The notes under the pieces are model-generated. The model made no database searches. It was not told the origin of the DNA and worked only from the letters and a program-made list of their open reading frames with translations. Below, one piece after another: positions 17,299-24,960 of a stretch of 32,118 bases of DNA (position 1 is the first letter of the stretch; every line of letters starts with the position of its first letter). The stretch covers positions 1 to 32,118 of the forward strand of contig CAIJIT010000256.1 of NCBI GenBank assembly GCA_903820745.1, read 5' to 3'. The DNA comes from an uncultured Burkholderiales bacterium. Its GTDB lineage: Bacteria > Pseudomonadota > Gammaproteobacteria > Burkholderiales > Burkholderiaceae_C. Both the position numbers and the translations under genes were made by a program.

Positions 17299-17723
17299 AT
17301 GATTTTGGTGGACACGGGCGCATGGCTGGCGCTGGCCGACAAGGGCGACGCTTACCACGCGAAATGCGTTGCGTTTTTTTCCGCAGCAACCGCGAACCAC
17401 TGATGACGACTTATCCCGTGCTGGTGGAGTGCGTGCATTTGATGTTCCGGCGCATCGGGGTTGCCAAGGCGCTGGCATGGATGGACACGCTGGCGGCGCA
17501 AGGCGTTGGCGTGTTTGCAATGGGTGCCGACCATTTGCCGCGCCTGACCGAATTGATGCGACAGTATGCGGATATGCCCATGGATCTGGCGGATGCTTCG
17601 CTGGTCTTGCTGGCCGAAGAGTTTGGAGAAGGCCGGATTGTCAGCACGGATGAGCGCGATTTTCATGCGTATCGTTGGAAGAGCCAGCACCCGTTTAGCA
17701 ACCTGCTGCTTGTCCAAAGCTGA
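17299..17723 (+). pseudogene. PIN-domain toxin, frameshifted at a T7 run
   Basis: From ATG 17299 the frame begins MILVDTGAWLALADKGDAYH, a standard PIN start with the first metal-binding Asp (D5). It hits a stop at about 17400. The conserved remainder (TTYPVLVECVHL, then MDLADASLVLLAE and RIVSTDERDFHAYRW with the acidic residues) continues in another frame to 17723. Between them lies GCG-TTTTTTT-CC at 17371-17382; one more T would join the frames into a 141-residue protein of normal length. Thus either a real frameshift, a length-variable tract, or a homopolymer read error. With DUF2281 it would be a type II toxin-antitoxin pair. PIN toxins are RNases; a broken toxin beside an intact antitoxin is a usual outcome of decay. 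Confidence 0.8.
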
Positions 17724-17735
17724 ACGGGTAGTTGG

Positions 17736-17891
17736 TTACGCCATCAGCTTGGCCAGCCTTTGGCCCAGGACATCGAACGCCTTGACCTGTTCCGCCTCGC
17801 GCCGGTCTTGGATGTACACGCCGCTCATGCCCTGCTTGATGTGGTTCTCGCATTCGTTGATTACGTCATTCGAGATGCCGAGTTGACTCAT
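17736..17891 (-). pseudogene. Tyrosine integrase, C-terminal remnant
   Basis: The minus-strand frame gives LGISNDVINECENHIKQGMS, then GVYIQDRREAEQVKAFDVLG and a stop. This resembles the very end of a phage/island tyrosine recombinase: the helix with the Asn-His pair and the VY-x-DRR stretch containing the nucleophilic tyrosine. About 51 residues remain; the catalytic Arg-His-x-x-Arg core is missing. The upstream boundary runs directly into the ParE remnant in another frame. It is best explained by a deletion that joined integrase and toxin genes, leaving the island without its own integrase here. Assignment is by eye and moderately sure. Confidence 0.6.
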
Positions 17892-17970
17892 TAGCGTGGT
17901 GCTGCTCGATGTAGTCGATGATTTCCACCAAGTCGGTGGTTGCCTCCTCAGACCAACGAACGTTTTGCAC
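17866..17970 (-). pseudogene. ParE/RelE-type toxin, N-terminal remnant
   Basis: A GTG start overlaps the antitoxin end, and the frame reads NVRWSEEATTDLVEIIDYIE, a typical ParE N-terminus. It stops after 34 codons, where the family runs to about 90-100. The 3' part is replaced by the integrase tail, whose frame overlaps the last codons. The toxin must be inactive. The order antitoxin then toxin with overlap fits the family. Confidence 0.65.
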
Positions 17971-18148
17971 GAGCTGTTCGGCGTTCTTCGAGCATGGCCT
18001 GAACCTTGGCCCTGGCGGCATCATGTGGCAGGCGTGGTTTTTCGCTTTGCCGAGCTTCTTCAACCTTGGCACGAAACCATTGGTCGTAGCTGGCTTCCTG
18101 TTCTTCGGTCTCGAACTCGGAAACGATCGGCGATAGCAGTGAAGTCAT
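17948..18148 (-). CDS. RelB/StbD-like antitoxin
   Basis: The 66-residue product begins MTSLLSPIVSEFETEEQEAS and contains YDQWFRAKVEEA with a C-terminal charged helix, the layout of small stability-determinant antitoxins partnered with ParE. Toxin and antitoxin overlap by 23 nt in the usual order. With its toxin truncated it is an orphan. It is the last gene of the island; the next minus-strand gene (leuD-like) ends 51 bp away. Confidence 0.75.
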   Translation of the reverse strand: MTSLLSPIVSEFETEEQEASYDQWFRAKVEEARQSEKPRLPHDAARAKVQAMLEERRTARAKRSLV

Positions 18149-18199
18149 GCGATGAAGGTCAGCATAAACGGGTCAAAGGGCCAATCAGCGTCGCTTGTG

Positions 18200-18823
18200 T
18201 CAGCGCTGCAGATAGATCCAAGGTCGCTGCAGACGGTCGGCCGCACGAAAACCCTCGATGCTCGCGCGGGACTGCAGGGTCGAGGCGATTTCGTCCAGCC
18301 CCGCCAGCATCATCGCGCGCTCGCGTGCCGGCACCGTGAAGCCCCAGCGGCGCCCATCGGGATGCACGACCTGTTGGTCGACCAGGCTGACGGTCAGCGC
18401 GAGCGGCCCGGCCTCGCACTCAGCGGCCAGACCCTGCAGCACCGATTCCTCCAGAATCACCGGCAGGACCCCGTTGCGGTGGCAATTGTTGCGAAAGATG
18501 GTGGCAAACGAGGACGCGATCACTACCCGGATGCCGAACTGGCGCAAGGCCCAGGTGGCATGTTCGCGCGATGAACCGCAGCCGAAGTTCGGGCCTGCCA
18601 GCAAGACCGAGGCTTGGCGGTATCGGTCGCGGTTGAGCAAGAAAGTCGGGTCTTCATGGCGTTCGTTCGCCGGCTGCAGATAGCGCCAATTGGCGAACAG
18701 GCGCGGGCCATAGCCGGTGCGGCCGGTGCCTGTCATCTCGCGTGAGGGAATGATGGCGTCGGTGTCGACGTCGGCCCGCATCAAGGGCGCGGCCAGGCCC
18801 TGGAAGGTGGTGAAAGGTTCCAT
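18200..18823 (-). CDS. LeuD-like dehydratase small subunit
   Basis: The 207-residue product has the swivel domain of the aconitase family: DVDTDAIIPSREM near residues 20-32, LLNRDRYRQASVLLAGPNFG around the middle, then CGSSREHATWAL that carries the substrate-binding Ser/Arg. Length matches LeuD (about 200-215). The ATG shares one base with the LeuC-like stop, so both subunits are co-translated. LeuCD-like pairs perform isopropylmalate isomerisation in leucine synthesis, but the same fold includes citraconate and dimethylmaleate hydratases. Neighbouring genes (a lyase, a Bug-type receptor) and the absence of leuA/leuB argue for catabolism rather than leucine synthesis. The symbol leuD is therefore not assigned. 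Confidence 0.9.
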   Translation of the reverse strand: MEPFTTFQGLAAPLMRADVDTDAIIPSREMTGTGRTGYGPRLFANWRYLQPANERHEDPTFLLNRDRYRQASVLLAGPNFGCGSSREHATWALRQFGIRVVIASSFATIFRNNCHRNGVLPVILEESVLQGLAAECEAGPLALTVSLVDQQVVHPDGRRWGFTVPARERAMMLAGLDEIASTLQSRASIEGFRAADRLQRPWIYLQR

Positions 18824-20235
18824 CAGGATGCCTCGTTGACCCGAGGGTCGGTGAGCCGGCCCGCCAGGGCCGATGCAGCCACTGTCGCCGGACTGGCCAG
18901 GTGAGTGCGCACGCCAGGACCCTGGCGGCCCTCGAAGTTGCGGTTGGTGGTGGAGACCACCCGCCGCGCCGCGCCGAACGAGTCCCCGCCGGCAAAAAAG
19001 CACAGCGAACAACCCGATTCCCGCCATTCAAAACCGGCATCGCGGAAGATCTGGTCGAGTCCCTCGCGTTCGGCATCGCGTTTGACCTGGCTGGACCCCG
19101 GGACGACCAGGGCCAGCACGCCTTGAGCGACCCGCCGGCCCTTGACCACAGCCGCAGCAGCGCGAAGGTCAGACAGCCGGCTGTTGGTGCATGAGCCGAT
19201 GAACGCTGCGTCGATCGGCACACCAGCCAGCGCCATACCTGGCTCCAAGCCCATGTATTGCAGCGCGCGTTGGGCCGTTAGACGCGCCGAGCCCGAGTAG
19301 GCTTCAAGTGAGGGCACGCGCCCGTCGATCCCCACCGCATGCTCAGAAGATGTCCCCCAGGTCACTTGCGGCGGTAAATCGCTGCAGTCGAATTCGAGCT
19401 GGCTGTCCCAGGCCGCATCGTCATCGGAAACCAGCGTTCGCCAATGCGCGACGGCTTGATCCCATTGCTCCCCATGTGGCGCAAAAGGCCGGCCCCGCAG
19501 ATAGTCGAAAGTCACTTCGTCCGGTGCGATCAGGCTGGTCCAGGCACCGAACTCCACCGCCATATTGCACAGCGTCAGCCGGCCTTCCATGCCCAGCGAG
19601 CGCGTGACCGGCCCGGTGAATTCGATGGCGTGGCCTTGCCCCCCCGCGGCACCGAAGCGCGCGATCAGGGCCAGGATGATGTCCTTGGCGACGACGCCCG
19701 GCCCGAGCGAGCCTTGCAGTTCGATGCGCATGCGGCGCGGGCGGCGCCGCAGCAACGTCTGGGTGGCCAGCGCATGTTCGGCCTCGGTTGCCCCGATGCC
19801 CCAGGCCAGCGCGCCCAAGGCGCCCACCGTGCCGGTATGGCTGTCCGGGCACACCAGGGTGCAACCCGGCAGGACGATGCCCTGCTCGGGCGAGACCACA
19901 TGGACGATGCCCTGATCCGGGGAGCCGATGTCGAACAAGGGAATGTCGTTGTCGCGGGAGAGGTTGCGAAATTCCTGGATGAATTGCCGCCCGCCCTTGA
20001 AGAGGGTGGCGTCGCCGCGTCCCGGTTGGGTGTCGATGATGTGATCCATGGTCCCGAACACTGCGGTTCGGTCAAACAAGGCGTGACCCGCATCGGCCAA
20101 ACCTTGCAGTGCTGTGGCGCCCACGCGCTCGTGCAGGAAGATGCGATCGATATGGATCAGGGCCTGATCGGCATCCACCTGCGCGACCAGATGCTGGTCC
20201 CACAGCCGATCGATCAAGGTGAGCGGCGTTTTCAT
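18823..20235 (-). CDS. LeuC-like dehydratase large subunit (4Fe-4S)
   Basis: The start MKTPLTLIDRLW at 20235 is preferred over an upstream in-frame ATG, since it overlaps the lyase stop (ATGA) and matches LeuC N-termini. The 470-residue protein has all three [4Fe-4S] ligands: C349 in GSCTNSR, and C409 and C412 in ESGCSLC. HxDHIIDT-like (TMDHIIDTQPGR) and CPDSHTGTVGALGALAWGIG segments and TSNRNFEGRQG-like TTNRNFEGRQG are in place. Compared with typical LeuC, the sequence after the last Cys pair differs (CFFAGGDSFGAARR), which suggests a different substrate. It forms a heterodimer with the LeuD-like protein. Likely a hydratase/isomerase of a dicarboxylate such as dimethylmaleate, citraconate or similar; leucine synthesis is the alternative. 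Confidence 0.9.
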   Translation of the reverse strand: MKTPLTLIDRLWDQHLVAQVDADQALIHIDRIFLHERVGATALQGLADAGHALFDRTAVFGTMDHIIDTQPGRGDATLFKGGRQFIQEFRNLSRDNDIPLFDIGSPDQGIVHVVSPEQGIVLPGCTLVCPDSHTGTVGALGALAWGIGATEAEHALATQTLLRRRPRRMRIELQGSLGPGVVAKDIILALIARFGAAGGQGHAIEFTGPVTRSLGMEGRLTLCNMAVEFGAWTSLIAPDEVTFDYLRGRPFAPHGEQWDQAVAHWRTLVSDDDAAWDSQLEFDCSDLPPQVTWGTSSEHAVGIDGRVPSLEAYSGSARLTAQRALQYMGLEPGMALAGVPIDAAFIGSCTNSRLSDLRAAAAVVKGRRVAQGVLALVVPGSSQVKRDAEREGLDQIFRDAGFEWRESGCSLCFFAGGDSFGAARRVVSTTNRNFEGRQGPGVRTHLASPATVAASALAGRLTDPRVNEAS

Positions 20236-21137
20236 GGCGCTTTGCCAAGGTCGCGCAAGGGTCCCAGGTAAGTCTGCTCCAGAGCCAGTACGTCGTTCAT
20301 GCCGAAAAGCTGCTGGCACTCGCGGAAATTGGCCACCATCGGCTCGTAGCCGCGGATGCTGCCGCTTTGCTTCATGGCTGCCAGCGAGTTGCGCATGCCC
20401 TGGATCGCGCCCAGCAAGGTGGTGGCCGGCAGGCTGACTCTTGCGATGCCGATCGCCTCGATTTCGGCGAAGTCCCAGTCGGTGGGCGACTTGCCCCCTT
20501 CGACCAGATTGATGGCCACCGGCCCGGCGATGCGGCGTACCGCCTCGCGCGCGGCATCCTTGGAGTCCAGGCCGTCGACAAAGACCATCGTCGCCCCGGC
20601 GCCAAGATAGGCATTGCCGCGCCTGACCACTTCGTCGATTCCTCCTACCGCCAGCGCGTCTGTGCGGGCATTGATGACGAAATCCTTGTCGATGCGGGCA
20701 TCGGCACAGGCGCGAATCTTGGTCACCGCCTCGTCCAGCGGAATCAGTTGTTTGCCGTCAAGGTGGCCGCAGCGCTTGGGACTGACCTGGTCCTCGATGT
20801 TGACGCCCGCTGCCCCCGCGCGCTCGAAGGCCCGTACCGCATGCCAGGCGTTGACTGCATTGCCGAAGCCGGTGTCGCCATCGGCCATCACGGGGATGTC
20901 CACGGCCTGCACGATCTTCGCCGTGCGTTCGACCATTTCGGCCATCGACAGGAAGCTGTAATCGGGCAGCCCCAGGTGGGTAACTGAGATGCCGTAGCCG
21001 CTGCATTGGATGGCCTCGAAGCCCGCCTCCTGGACCAGGCGTGCACTCAACGGGTCCCAGGCGCCAGGCATCAGCAACAGGCGGGGCGACAGGATCAGGG
21101 CTTTGAGGCGGCTGGTGGCTGAAAGTTTTGTGGTCAA
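20232..21137 (-). CDS. Isocitrate lyase/PEP mutase family lyase
   Basis: The 301-residue protein has the family layout: LLLMPGAWDPLSARL at the N-terminus, metal-binding MADGDTGFGNA, the gating loop with K121-R122-C123-G124-H125 (the catalytic Cys of lyases), and the INARTDAL segment. Presence of the Cys separates it from PEP mutases. Relatives include methylisocitrate lyase, oxaloacetate decarboxylase and 2,3-dimethylmalate lyase. Start is a TTG at 21137 with GGAG upstream at good spacing; no better ATG is available. First gene of the operon, overlapping the LeuC-like start. With a LeuCD-like hydratase downstream, the simplest proposal is: unsaturated dicarboxylate hydrated, then cleaved to pyruvate plus a short acid. 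The exact substrate is unknown. Confidence 0.88.
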   Translation of the reverse strand: MTTKLSATSRLKALILSPRLLLMPGAWDPLSARLVQEAGFEAIQCSGYGISVTHLGLPDYSFLSMAEMVERTAKIVQAVDIPVMADGDTGFGNAVNAWHAVRAFERAGAAGVNIEDQVSPKRCGHLDGKQLIPLDEAVTKIRACADARIDKDFVINARTDALAVGGIDEVVRRGNAYLGAGATMVFVDGLDSKDAAREAVRRIAGPVAINLVEGGKSPTDWDFAEIEAIGIARVSLPATTLLGAIQGMRNSLAAMKQSGSIRGYEPMVANFRECQQLFGMNDVLALEQTYLGPLRDLGKAP

Positions 21138-21261
21138 GGGGAGTCTCCGGGTCGTTGTGTGCCGGGGCGCCTAGAATCTGGCGGACTCTCAGGCCGGCGT
21201 ATATCTCAGTATATGAGTTCGCACATGACGGCTCTGGCCTCGGTTTCCCCAGGAGATAGAC
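21138..21261. promoter_or_regulatory. Divergent promoter region of lyase operon and Bug receptor
   Basis: This 124-bp gap must hold both promoters. At 21199-21217 the word GTATAT occurs twice, 10 bp apart (21199-21204 and 21209-21214), and CTCA-GTATA-TGAG (21205-21217) is a short inverted repeat. This is a candidate operator in the middle of the region. AGGAGA before the plus-strand ATG and GGAG before the minus-strand TTG are ribosome-binding sites. No regulator gene lies adjacent. Confidence 0.45.
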
Positions 21262-22239
21262 ATGCGACTCCCACTGCGTCGAATAGTTCAGCTTGTGCAG
21301 GTCTTGCTGCTGATGGCTTGCGCCGGCTTGGCTGCAGCCCAGGGCGTCTGGCCCACGCGACCGGTGCGCTGGATCGTGCCATACCCGGCTGGCGGCACCA
21401 CCGACATCATCGCCCGGCATGTGGCCACCCGCGTGGGCAGCTTGCTGGGACAGAACATCGTGGTGGAAAACCGAGGCGGTGCCGGTGGCACCATCGGCGC
21501 GGCGGCCGCAAAACAGTCCGCACCCGATGGCTACACTTTTTTGGTGGGGGCTCCGGCCGACCAGGTCAACGCACCGATCCTGTCCAAGGTGAGCTACGAC
21601 CCGGCGCAGGACTTTGTAGCCGTGGGCTGCATGATGCGTGGTGCCAATGTGCTGGTCACTAATCCGCAGTTGCCGGCCACCGACGTCAAGTCACTGCTGG
21701 CCCTGGCCCGTGCTCAGCCGGGCCGCCTGAACTATGGCAGCGCTGGCAATGGCAATACCTCCCACCTTTCGGGTGAACTGCTGAAGCATCTGACCGGGGT
21801 TTTCCTGGTGCATATCCCCTACCGCGGCAATGGACCGGCCATCACCGACACCATCGGGGGCCAGGTCCAGATGATGTTCTCGAACCCGATCTCGGTGCAG
21901 CAACATATCCGCAGCGGCGCATTGCGGGCCATCGCAGTCACCGCGTCGACGCGGCTGGCGGCGCTGCCTGAAGTGCCCACATTCAAGGAAGCCGGCCTGC
22001 CGCTGGAGGTCTACGCCTGGATGTGCTTGATGGCGCCGACAGGGACGCCGGACGCAGTCACAGCCCGCATGGCTGTAGCCCTGACTTCGGCGCTGCAGGA
22101 CGGCGAAGTGATTCGCGCCCTCGAAGCCTCCGGCAGCGAGGTCTTTCGCACCACGCCTCAGGAAGCCGCAGCCTTCATCACGGCCGAGCGTACCAAGTGG
22201 GGCGAGTTGATCCGCAGCCGCAAGATCACGGCCGACTGA
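21262..22239 (+). CDS. Bug/TctC-family periplasmic substrate-binding protein
   Basis: The 325-residue product begins with a signal peptide (basic MRLPLRRI, hydrophobic core to about residue 22, cleavage near ACAGLAAA-Q). The mature part is a Bug family receptor: WPTRPVRWIVPYPAGGTTD near the start, VVENRGGAGGTIGA, and HIPYRGNGPAITDTIGGQVQ, all family signatures. Bug proteins bind small carboxylates or amides in the periplasm, sometimes with tripartite tricarboxylate transporter membrane parts, which are not in the window. Divergent from the lyase-hydratase operon, it may capture the pathway substrate. The gene ends 9 bp from a converging pseudogene. Confidence 0.92.
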   Translation: MRLPLRRIVQLVQVLLLMACAGLAAAQGVWPTRPVRWIVPYPAGGTTDIIARHVATRVGSLLGQNIVVENRGGAGGTIGAAAAKQSAPDGYTFLVGAPADQVNAPILSKVSYDPAQDFVAVGCMMRGANVLVTNPQLPATDVKSLLALARAQPGRLNYGSAGNGNTSHLSGELLKHLTGVFLVHIPYRGNGPAITDTIGGQVQMMFSNPISVQQHIRSGALRAIAVTASTRLAALPEVPTFKEAGLPLEVYAWMCLMAPTGTPDAVTARMAVALTSALQDGEVIRALEASGSEVFRTTPQEAAAFITAERTKWGELIRSRKITAD

Positions 22240-22248
22240 AAGCTGCGA

Positions 22249-22981
22249 TCAGGCCAGGTCGATCGGCATGCAGAGCTGGTAGCCAAAGCCCCAGACGGAC
22301 TTGATCGCGGACTCAGAATCCTCATCCTGGACGGTCTTGATCTTCCGGCGCAGTCTGGCGATCAACTCTTCCAGCGCATGCTTGCTCATCAGCTCATCAG
22401 CTCATCCGACTCATCGCTGCTGTAGAGGTCGCACAAGGCGCCCGATTCCATTTTGTGGTCATGGGCTTGAATCAAGGCCACCAGCAGGGTTGTTTCCTTG
22501 CTGGTCAGCCCGATTTTTGCTTTGCCTGCGGTCCCGCCAGCGTCCGGTCGCGTCGGTTCAGCGTCCAGTTGGGCTGGTTGACGGCGGGCCTGACACGGCT
22601 GCCTAGATTGATCAGTACTGCCACCAATTCATTTGGGGAAACCGGTTTGCTGAGATAGACATCTGCGCCGCCTTGCCGGTAGCCAGTTACCCGGTCATGC
22701 AGCGCCGTCCTTGCGGACATCAGCACGATGCCGGCATCGGGAAGCGACTGACGCAAACGACGCGACAGGTTCAGGCCGCTGTCACCCGGCAAATTCCAAT
22801 CGAGAACGAACAGATCGATCGCGACACGGGCTGCCAGATCATCGAAGGCTGAAACGCTGTTGACGGCATGGACAACGAAGTCGTGGGCTATCAGATGCTT
22901 GGCAGTTTCCTCCCTCAGCAGCCGATCGTCTTCAACCAACGCGACGACCAGCGACGCCATCGGGGGCTTTTTGTTCAGCAT
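22249..22981 (-). pseudogene. Response regulator (OmpR/PhoB type), two frameshifts
   Basis: The N-terminal receiver domain is intact in one frame from 22981: acidic pair E17-D18-D19, phosphoacceptor D61 in VLDWNLPG, and K112 in SKPVSPNEL. That frame stops at 22505, after RTLAGPQAKQKSG. The winged-helix output domain continues in a second frame (IGLTSKETTLLVALIQAHDH, then KMESGALCDLYSSDES) and, past a tandem 8-bp repeat, in a third (KHALEELIARLRRKIKTV, SVWGFGYQL) to a stop at 22249. A one-base lesion within about 22514-22535 (an A5/T5 run is present) and one extra 8-bp unit at 22384-22406 explain both breaks. Its start overlaps the kinase end by ATGCTGA. The target genes are unknown. Confidence 0.8.
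22384..22406 (+). repeat. Tandem 8-bp repeat inside the response regulator
   Basis: GCTCATCA is repeated at 22384-22391 and 22392-22399, followed by GCTCATC at 22400-22406, 2.9 copies. Removing one unit would restore the frame SDELMSKHALEEL in the output domain. Slipped-strand duplication is the simplest cause. Confidence 0.8.
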
Positions 22982-23626
22982 GGAATCCTCAGTTCGAAAA
23001 TAACGGCGCCGTCGGTGGTACGGTAAGTCAGCGTGGCGCCGAACTTGCCGGCTGCAGCGCTGGCGATGTGCAGGCCTATGCCACTGCCCGGGATGTCGGA
23101 CGTCGCCGGATTGCGGTAACAGCGCGAAAAAAGCTGCGCTTCATCGGGCTCGGTCCCTTCTTCTACAGGGTTGGCGATTGCGATCCGCGAAACCATCATT
23201 GCTCGTGGCGGCCAAGCTCAAGAACCCGAACAGACAACGCCTGTACCCCTTGCTCGGCTGGTACGGGGCCAGAATCAGCCATGCGGCCAACGAGAGAAAG
23301 AAGAAGCTCCTGGCGATGAAGCCGATGTCGGCAGCCAAGCTCAGCAGTTCAGGCGGGCAGGCGAGAAACGCGCGGGCTAAAGTTGAATTACCGAGGGCAG
23401 ACAGCAGCAGGACGCAGGCCTGAGAGCAGCAATAGCATCGCATCAGGCCTGAATTTTCGAGTTGCAGGAAAAGCAGCGCTGCCAGCAGCAGTGTCAGTAA
23501 AAATACGAAGAAGAAGTAGCGAAATCCTCGGCTGCGGCGATTCATGCAGGCAGCCATCTCCGGGGCCGCAGCGCACCCGGTCTCGCGACTCCCGCTGGAT
23601 TTCATTCTGCTATTGATCTGCATCAA
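22975..23626 (-). pseudogene. Histidine kinase, 7TM-type, internal deletion
   Basis: The 3' part (23199-22975) encodes the end of an HATPase domain: EAQLFSRCYRN and GSGIGLHIASAAAGKFGA, with the G2 box GSGIGL and a final FELRIP. The 5' part (from about 23545) is a membrane region in another frame, with hydrophobic runs such as FRYFFFVFLLTLLLAALLFL and SFFFLSLAAWLIL, like the 7TMR-DISM sensor kinases. The dimerisation/phosphoacceptor His domain and most of the ATP-binding domain are missing between them, near 23190. I infer an internal deletion of over 100 codons plus frame change, so the kinase cannot signal. Its 3' end overlaps the response regulator start. Confidence 0.65.
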
Positions 23627-23730
23627 GAGCAGAGTGTCGAGGAAGTCAGAATGAGAAAAATGACATCTTTGACATTTTCACAGCAGAGATGCTGTAGCAA
23701 TTTTCATGGGCCAGCTAGCAAGCACCGGTC

Positions 23731-24960
23731 TCAACTCAACAGATCGAGCAGCGCCCTGGCGATCACTTTGGTGGCGCGGCGCAGGTCTTCGAGTTCGATA
23801 TGTTCATCGGCGCGCTTGGCGTTGCTCTCCAGCACCGTGCGCGGGCCGCAGCCATAGAGCACGGCCGGGATCCCTTGTTCGCAGAACAGGCGCGCGTCGG
23901 TGTACAGCGGTGTGCCCGAGGGTTCGATGGGCTCGCCAAATAAATCGCTGGCATGGCGGCATAGCGCCTCGACCAGCGGCTCATTGCCGGCCAGCGGCGT
24001 CAGCGCATGAGCCAGCAGGATGCGCTTGACCTCGACGCTGATGCCGGCCGACTGCGCCACCGCAGCCGCGATCACCTGCCGCAGATGGGCCTCGACCTCG
24101 GCTGGATTTTCTTCCGGGATCATGCGGCGGTCGAACTTCAGTACCACCTTGCCGGGCACCACATTGGTGTTGGTACCGCCTTCGATCAGACCGATGTTCA
24201 GATAAGGGTGGGTGATGCCCTTGACCTGGCTGCTGACCTGCTTGTACTCCGTGTTTTGCTGGTACAGGGCGTTCAGGATCAGCGTGGCGGCCTGCAGCGC
24301 ATCGACGGCGGTCTCCGGCACCGCCGCGTGACCCATCTTGCCATGCACGGTGACTTCCATCTGCAGGCAGCCGTTGTGGCCGGTGATGACCTGGTAGCTG
24401 AAGCCTGCGGCGATCAGCAGGTCGGGCTTGATCAGGCCTTTTTCCAGCAACCAGCCTGGGCCGAGTTCGCCGCCGAACTCTTCGTCGTAGGTGAAATAGA
24501 GCTCGACACTGCCTTTGAGTTGCGCTTGTAGCGACTCGATCGCACGGGTGGCGAAGGTGAAGGTCGCGAAGTCACATTTGCTGACAGCCGAGGCGCGGCC
24601 GTAGAGTTTGCCGCCGACAACTTCGCCGCCATAGGGGGCATGGGTCCAGCCCTCACCGGGCGGCACCACATCGCCATGGGCGTTCAGCCCGATGATGCGG
24701 CCGGGCCCGTAGCGGCGTCGCAGAACCAGGTTGGTGATCGACTGCAGACCGGCGGCCTGTACCTGTGGGGCCGGCACGGCATGCGGCTCGGCCTCGAAGC
24801 CGAAGCCTTTGAGCAGTTCTGCCGTGCGCAAGGCATGGGGCGCGTTGTTGCCAGGCGGCGTATCGGTTGGCACCTGCACCAGTTGCTGCAGGAAGCGAAC
24901 TTCTTCATCGAAATGGGCGTCGACCCAGGCGTCAATCGCCGGGTATTGGGCGGATGTCAT
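23731..24960 (-). CDS. M20 family metallopeptidase/amidohydrolase
   Basis: The 409-residue product has the M20 metal-site pattern: LNAHGDVVPPGEGW (His and Asp ligands), then YTDEE-like FTYDEEFGGELGPG (Glu-Glu base/ligand), and a dimerisation domain with HGKMGHAAVPETAVDA. The C-terminal His ligand region is GTPLYTDARLF ... GCGPRT. It is in the ArgE/DapE/ACY1 group. It is last in the operon gntR-puuE-uraD/allC, overlapping the fusion gene stop (ATGA), so a role in ureide breakdown (for instance hydrolysis of a downstream carbamoyl or ureido compound) is likely but not proven. A general peptidase function is the alternative. Confidence 0.9.
   Translation of the reverse strand: MTSAQYPAIDAWVDAHFDEEVRFLQQLVQVPTDTPPGNNAPHALRTAELLKGFGFEAEPHAVPAPQVQAAGLQSITNLVLRRRYGPGRIIGLNAHGDVVPPGEGWTHAPYGGEVVGGKLYGRASAVSKCDFATFTFATRAIESLQAQLKGSVELYFTYDEEFGGELGPGWLLEKGLIKPDLLIAAGFSYQVITGHNGCLQMEVTVHGKMGHAAVPETAVDALQAATLILNALYQQNTEYKQVSSQVKGITHPYLNIGLIEGGTNTNVVPGKVVLKFDRRMIPEENPAEVEAHLRQVIAAAVAQSAGISVEVKRILLAHALTPLAGNEPLVEALCRHASDLFGEPIEPSGTPLYTDARLFCEQGIPAVLYGCGPRTVLESNAKRADEHIELEDLRRATKVIARALLDLLS

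Noticed and set aside
17127-17400. A single reading frame running from inside the DUF2281 gene into the PIN domain
   Set aside because: Its N-terminal half overlaps the antitoxin in another frame and has no PIN features; the true PIN start with LVDTGAWLAL is in a different frame from 17299.
18823-20235. Naming the genes leuC and leuD outright
   Set aside because: The fold is certain, but context and the altered LeuC tail favour a catabolic hydratase, so the leucine symbols would mislead.
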